DNA of 64,000 nucleotides from Catellatospora tritici. GTDB taxonomy: Bacteria > Actinomycetota > Actinomycetes > Mycobacteriales > Micromonosporaceae. A program made the translations under genes and the position numbers. The stretch covers positions 639,077 through 703,076 of the forward strand of contig NZ_JAHRCY010000001.1 in the NCBI RefSeq assembly GCF_019083965.1. The letters run 5' to 3'. Shown here piece by piece: positions 61,252 to 64,000 of the stretch; position 1 is the first letter of the stretch; each line of letters begins with the position of its first letter. The notes beneath the pieces were generated by a model. That model worked only from the letters and a program-made list of their open reading frames with translations. It did no database searches and was not told where the DNA came from.

Positions 61252-62372
61252 GGCGTCTGCTCCGGTCGGCGGCGGTGCTGGTCACCGCCGCCGCCACCAT
61301 CGCCGTCGGCGCGGCCCCCGCGCACGCCGACCGCTTCCGCGACGACCAGTGGTTCCTCGGCTACCTCGACCTGACCAAGGCGCACGCGATCAGCCAGGGC
61401 GCGGGCGTCACCGTCGCGGTGATCGACTCCGGCGTCGAGGCGCACCACCCCGATCTGGACGGCAACGTGCTGACCGGCATCGACGTGGTGACCGGGGGCG
61501 GCGGCAACGGCTGGGGTGACCTCGACGGCCACGGCACCGGCATGGCGGGGCTGATCGCCGCGCACGGCCACGGCAGCGGCGACGGCGTGCTCGGCATCGC
61601 CCCCAAAGCCAAGATCTTCCCGATCCGGATGGCCAACGCGGCCGGTATGGGCAACGGCGACGCCATCGTGAAGGGCATCAACGAGGCGGTGAGCCGAAAG
61701 ATCAAGATCATTTCGATCTCGGTGTCGGCGTTCTCGGCGGTGCCCGACGATCTGATCAACGCGGTGGCCAGGGCCCGCGAGGCGGGCACCCTGGTCTTCG
61801 CGGCCAGCGGCAACGCCCCCGAGGACTTCGTGGTCACCGCCCCGGCGCGCTACCCCGGCGCGGTCGCGGTCGGCGCCGTGGACCGCGCCGGCAACCACAT
61901 GGGCTCCTCGGTGAGCGGCCCGGAGCTGGTGCTCAGCGCTCCCGGCGCCGACATCACCAGCGCCAGCAAAATCAACAAGTCGGCCGGCACGCAGTACCGC
62001 CGGGGCAGCGGCACCAGCCCCGCGACCGCGATCGCCGCGGGCGTGGCGGCGCTGGTCTGGTCCAAGTACCCGAACCTCACCGCCGACCAGGTGCTGGAGC
62101 GGCTGACCCGGACCGCCGTGGACAAGGGCCCCAAGGGCCAGGACCGCGACTACGGCTTCGGCGTGGTCGACCCGGTCGCCGCGCTGACCGCCCCGGACGC
62201 GCTGCCCAGCGCCGAGCCGACCGACCGGTCGGTCGCCACCGTCAGCGCCAGCGAGCTGCCCGACACCAGCGACGGTGGCGGCCTGCGCCTGGGCCTGATC
62301 GCACTGGTGCTCGGCGTGATCATCGTCGGGGGCGGCGTGGCCGTCGTCGTGGCCCGCCGGGTCCACCGGTAG
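61248..62372 (+). CDS. mycP: Type VII secretion-associated subtilisin-like protease (mycosin)
   Basis: 374 residues, GTG start overlapping the upstream stop. Signal peptide (to APAHA), then RDDQWFLGYLDLTKAHAIS and the S8 triad: Asp in VAVIDSGVEAHHPDL, His in DGHGTGMAGLIAA, Ser in GTSPATAIAAG. A C-terminal transmembrane helix (LRLGLIALVLGVIIVGGGVAVVV) with a basic end anchors it outside. This is the MycP layout; mycosins act at the ESX channel and process EspB-like proteins, which fits the gene just upstream. EccB-EccE genes are not in the window. Confidence 0.9.
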   Translation: MRRLLRSAAVLVTAAATIAVGAAPAHADRFRDDQWFLGYLDLTKAHAISQGAGVTVAVIDSGVEAHHPDLDGNVLTGIDVVTGGGGNGWGDLDGHGTGMAGLIAAHGHGSGDGVLGIAPKAKIFPIRMANAAGMGNGDAIVKGINEAVSRKIKIISISVSAFSAVPDDLINAVARAREAGTLVFAASGNAPEDFVVTAPARYPGAVAVGAVDRAGNHMGSSVSGPELVLSAPGADITSASKINKSAGTQYRRGSGTSPATAIAAGVAALVWSKYPNLTADQVLERLTRTAVDKGPKGQDRDYGFGVVDPVAALTAPDALPSAEPTDRSVATVSASELPDTSDGGGLRLGLIALVLGVIIVGGGVAVVVARRVHR

Positions 62373-62382
62373 CCTGCCGTCT

Positions 62383-63006
62383 ATGCCCAATCGCCCGAAC
62401 CTGGTCCTCGCTTCCGCCAGCCCGGCGCGCCGCAACCTGCTCGCGGCCGCCGGGATCGACGCGGAGGTCATCGTCAGCGGCGTCGACGAGGACGCGATCG
62501 AAGCGACCACCGCCGAGGCGCTCAGCGGCGTACTGGCTCGGATGAAGGCGCACGCCGTGGCGGAGCGGCTGCGCCACAGCACCCACCCGCGCCCGCACGC
62601 CCTGGTGCTCGGCTGTGACTCGGTGCTCGCCTTCGACGGCCAGATTCTCGGCAAGCCGGACAGCCCCGACGAGGCGGTCAAGCGCTGGCAGGCGATGCGC
62701 GGCCGCACCGGCGTGCTGCACACCGGCCACTGCCTGATCGACCTGACCACGGACCGGATCGCGCAGGGCGACGCTGCCACCGTGGTGCACTTCGCCGACA
62801 TCAGCGACGAGGAGATCGACGCGTACGTCGGCTCCGGCGAGCCGCTGTGGGTGGCCGGCTCGTTCACCATCGACGGCCTGGGCAGCGCGTTCGTGGAGCG
62901 ACTGGAGGGCGACCACACCAACGTGATCGGCCTGTCGCTGCCCCTGCTGCGCCGCATGCTGGCCGAACTGGGTTACGGCATCACACAGTTCTGGCGGGGC
63001 CGCTGA
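62383..63006 (+). CDS. maf: Maf-like nucleoside triphosphate pyrophosphatase
   Basis: 207 residues. LVLASASPARRNLLAAAGI at residues 6-24, GCDSVLAFDGQILGKPDSPDEA and VAGSFTIDGLGSAFVERLEGDHTNVIGLSLPLL are Maf hallmarks. It removes pyrophosphate from non-canonical dTTP/UTP-like nucleotides. It ends the conserved birA-accD-accE-maf group, 10 bp after the mycosin gene. Confidence 0.93.
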   Translation: MPNRPNLVLASASPARRNLLAAAGIDAEVIVSGVDEDAIEATTAEALSGVLARMKAHAVAERLRHSTHPRPHALVLGCDSVLAFDGQILGKPDSPDEAVKRWQAMRGRTGVLHTGHCLIDLTTDRIAQGDAATVVHFADISDEEIDAYVGSGEPLWVAGSFTIDGLGSAFVERLEGDHTNVIGLSLPLLRRMLAELGYGITQFWRGR

Positions 63007-63036
63007 ACCCGCTGCCGGCGGCATAGGCTCGCAGGC

Positions 63037-63696
63037 ATGAGCCGTTCCTTCATCACGGTCACCGAAGAACTCCACGACTACGTCGTCAGTCACGGCACCC
63101 CGCCCGACGAGCTGCAACAGGACCTGATCGCGGAGACCGCGCGGGCCACCGGCTCGGCCGCGGGCATGCAGATCGAGCCGGAGTACGCGGCGCTGTTGAC
63201 CATGCTCACCAAGCTGGTCGGCGTACGCCACGCCGTCGAGGTGGGCACGTTCACCGGCATGTCGTCGCTGGCCATCGCCCGCGGCTTGGCCGAGGGCGGC
63301 CGCCTGACCTGCTTCGACGTCTCCGACGAGTACACCTCCATCGCCCGGCGATACTGGGCGCGGGCGGGCGTGGCCGACCGGGTCGAGCTTCGCCTCGGCC
63401 CCGCCGCCGAAGGGCTGGCGCAACTGCCGGATGAGCCGTACCTGGACCTGGCGTTCGTCGACGCCGACAAGGAGAGCTACGGCGCGTACTGGGAGCTGCT
63501 GGTGCCGCGGATGCGCGCCGGCGGCCTGATCATCTCCGACAACACACTGCGCGGCGGCCGGGTGCTCGACCCGAGGCCGGACGACACCGGCACCATCGCG
63601 ATCGCCGCCTTCAACACCGCGGTCGCCGCCGACCCCCGCGTGGAGACGGTCCTACTCCCCTTCTCCGACGGCGTAACCCTCTCCCGCAAGCTCTAA
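63037..63696 (+). CDS. Class I SAM-dependent O-methyltransferase (Methyltransf_3/24 type)
   Basis: 219 residues. SAM motif I HAVEVGTFTGMSSLAIARGL, then LTCFDVSDEY (acidic ribose ligand), LAFVDADKESYGAYWELLVPRMRAGGLIISDNTLRGGRV with metal-type Asp residues, as in catechol O-methyltransferase-like enzymes. Substrate unknown. It starts 30 bp after maf. Confidence 0.88.
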   Translation: MSRSFITVTEELHDYVVSHGTPPDELQQDLIAETARATGSAAGMQIEPEYAALLTMLTKLVGVRHAVEVGTFTGMSSLAIARGLAEGGRLTCFDVSDEYTSIARRYWARAGVADRVELRLGPAAEGLAQLPDEPYLDLAFVDADKESYGAYWELLVPRMRAGGLIISDNTLRGGRVLDPRPDDTGTIAIAAFNTAVAADPRVETVLLPFSDGVTLSRKL

Positions 63697-63732
63697 CCCA
63701 CCCACCCACCCCGGCCCAACCCCTCAACCCGA

Positions 63733-63902
63733 CCGGTTGATCATGAACTTATGGCACGGGTCGACGGTGTGTCGCGGGCACAACTTCCTGATCGTCTGCC
63801 GGGCCCCGGGCCGCGCCGACCCCCCGGGCCACCGGCTTGTTGATCAGGAGGTTGTGCACAGGACACACCGTCGAGCCGTGCCATAAGTTCATGATCAACC
63901 GG
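63733..63902. repeat. 170-bp inverted repeat of the TTGATCATGAACTTATGGCA family
   Basis: Arms of about 60 bp (63733-63792 and 63842-63902) match with five differences, around a GC-rich centre that itself has GCCGGGCCCCGGGCC. One arm recurs alone at 27276-27333. The right arm contains the stop of the minus-strand gene at the window edge. Confidence 0.9.
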
Positions 63903-64000
63903 TGATGGGGGCCGGGGCGGGGGTGGGGACGGGGGTGGGGACGGGGGTGGGGGTGATGCGGAGGGCGAGGGCGGCTGCGGCGGCTAGGAGGAGGGGGATC
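63895..64000 (-). CDS. 3' end of a membrane-protein gene, cut by the right edge
   Basis: A minus-strand frame enters from the right edge and ends at TGA 63897-63895. The last 34 residues are a hydrophobic helix (IPLLLAAAAALALRI) and a Thr/Pro/Val/Ala tail (TPTPVPTP repeated). This looks like the last helix and tail of a transporter such as an MFS permease; the identity cannot be fixed. The stop lies inside the arm of the inverted repeat. Confidence 0.5.
   Translation of the reverse strand, partial: IPLLLAAAAALALRITPTPVPTPVPTPAPAPITG

Noticed and set aside
59471-62372. Complete type VII secretion system
   Set aside because: EccB, EccC, EccD and EccE genes and a classic WXG100 pair are missing from the window.

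Overview
The window is very GC-rich, gene-dense and uses GTG starts often. It carries mycothiol synthesis (mshB), a PIN-PhoH protein, a GTP-type PEP carboxykinase, a class II FBPase and a mycosin-type protease. This points to a chromosomal segment of an actinomycete, most likely Micromonosporaceae (Catellatospora, Actinoplanes or Micromonospora-like). Family assignment rests on gene content and on intergenic repeat types, not on a database search.

Layout. 1-4.6 kb: an AAA ATPase cut by the left edge, then dapC-fdxA divergent from a GNAT gene. 4.6-12.8 kb: mostly membrane or secreted proteins of unknown role, ending in mshB. 12.9-21.6 kb: a degenerate S9 peptidase that ends inside a repeat, the tldD-tldE pair, and a three-gene succinate dehydrogenase operon closed by a strong terminator. 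21.6-23.1 kb: a Nudix hydrolase and small genes. 23.09-26.12 kb: a decayed integrative element inserted at the 3' end of ychF. It has an 18-bp att duplication, a replication-gene remnant, two small HTH proteins and an integrase broken by one in-frame TAG. 26.1-47.5 kb: a block whose members (ychF, ispH, xseA-xseB, glpX-DUF4245, PIN-phoH, a Z-prenyltransferase) also lie close together in Mycobacterium tuberculosis (about Rv1086-Rv1112). It is interrupted by accessory genes such as an AdaA-AlkA fusion with ogt, an S10 peptidase, and a TetR/epimerase pair with two visible operators. 47-54.5 kb: Rrf2, pckG, a 907-residue ECF sigma factor fused to a zinc-finger anti-sigma region plus a transmembrane and extracellular domain, two GtrA proteins and a PH-domain protein. 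54.6-63 kb: the conserved birA-accD-accE-maf group, opened up by an NYN-domain gene and by a three-gene type VII secretion-like cassette (two secreted-substrate-like proteins and a mycosin). The right edge has an O-methyltransferase, a long inverted repeat and the 3' end of a membrane-protein gene.

Several intergenic spaces are filled by dispersed repeat families, some with two members inside this window: the CAAGTTGCCGGGCAATCG family, the TTGATCATGAACTTATGGCA family, a 19-bp tandem family, and long hairpins. The most unusual items are the sigma/anti-sigma/sensor fusion with GtrA neighbours, the NYN and T7SS-like insertion in the acyl-CoA carboxylase group, and the frozen integrative element at ychF. 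None is proven to be a new system from sequence alone.
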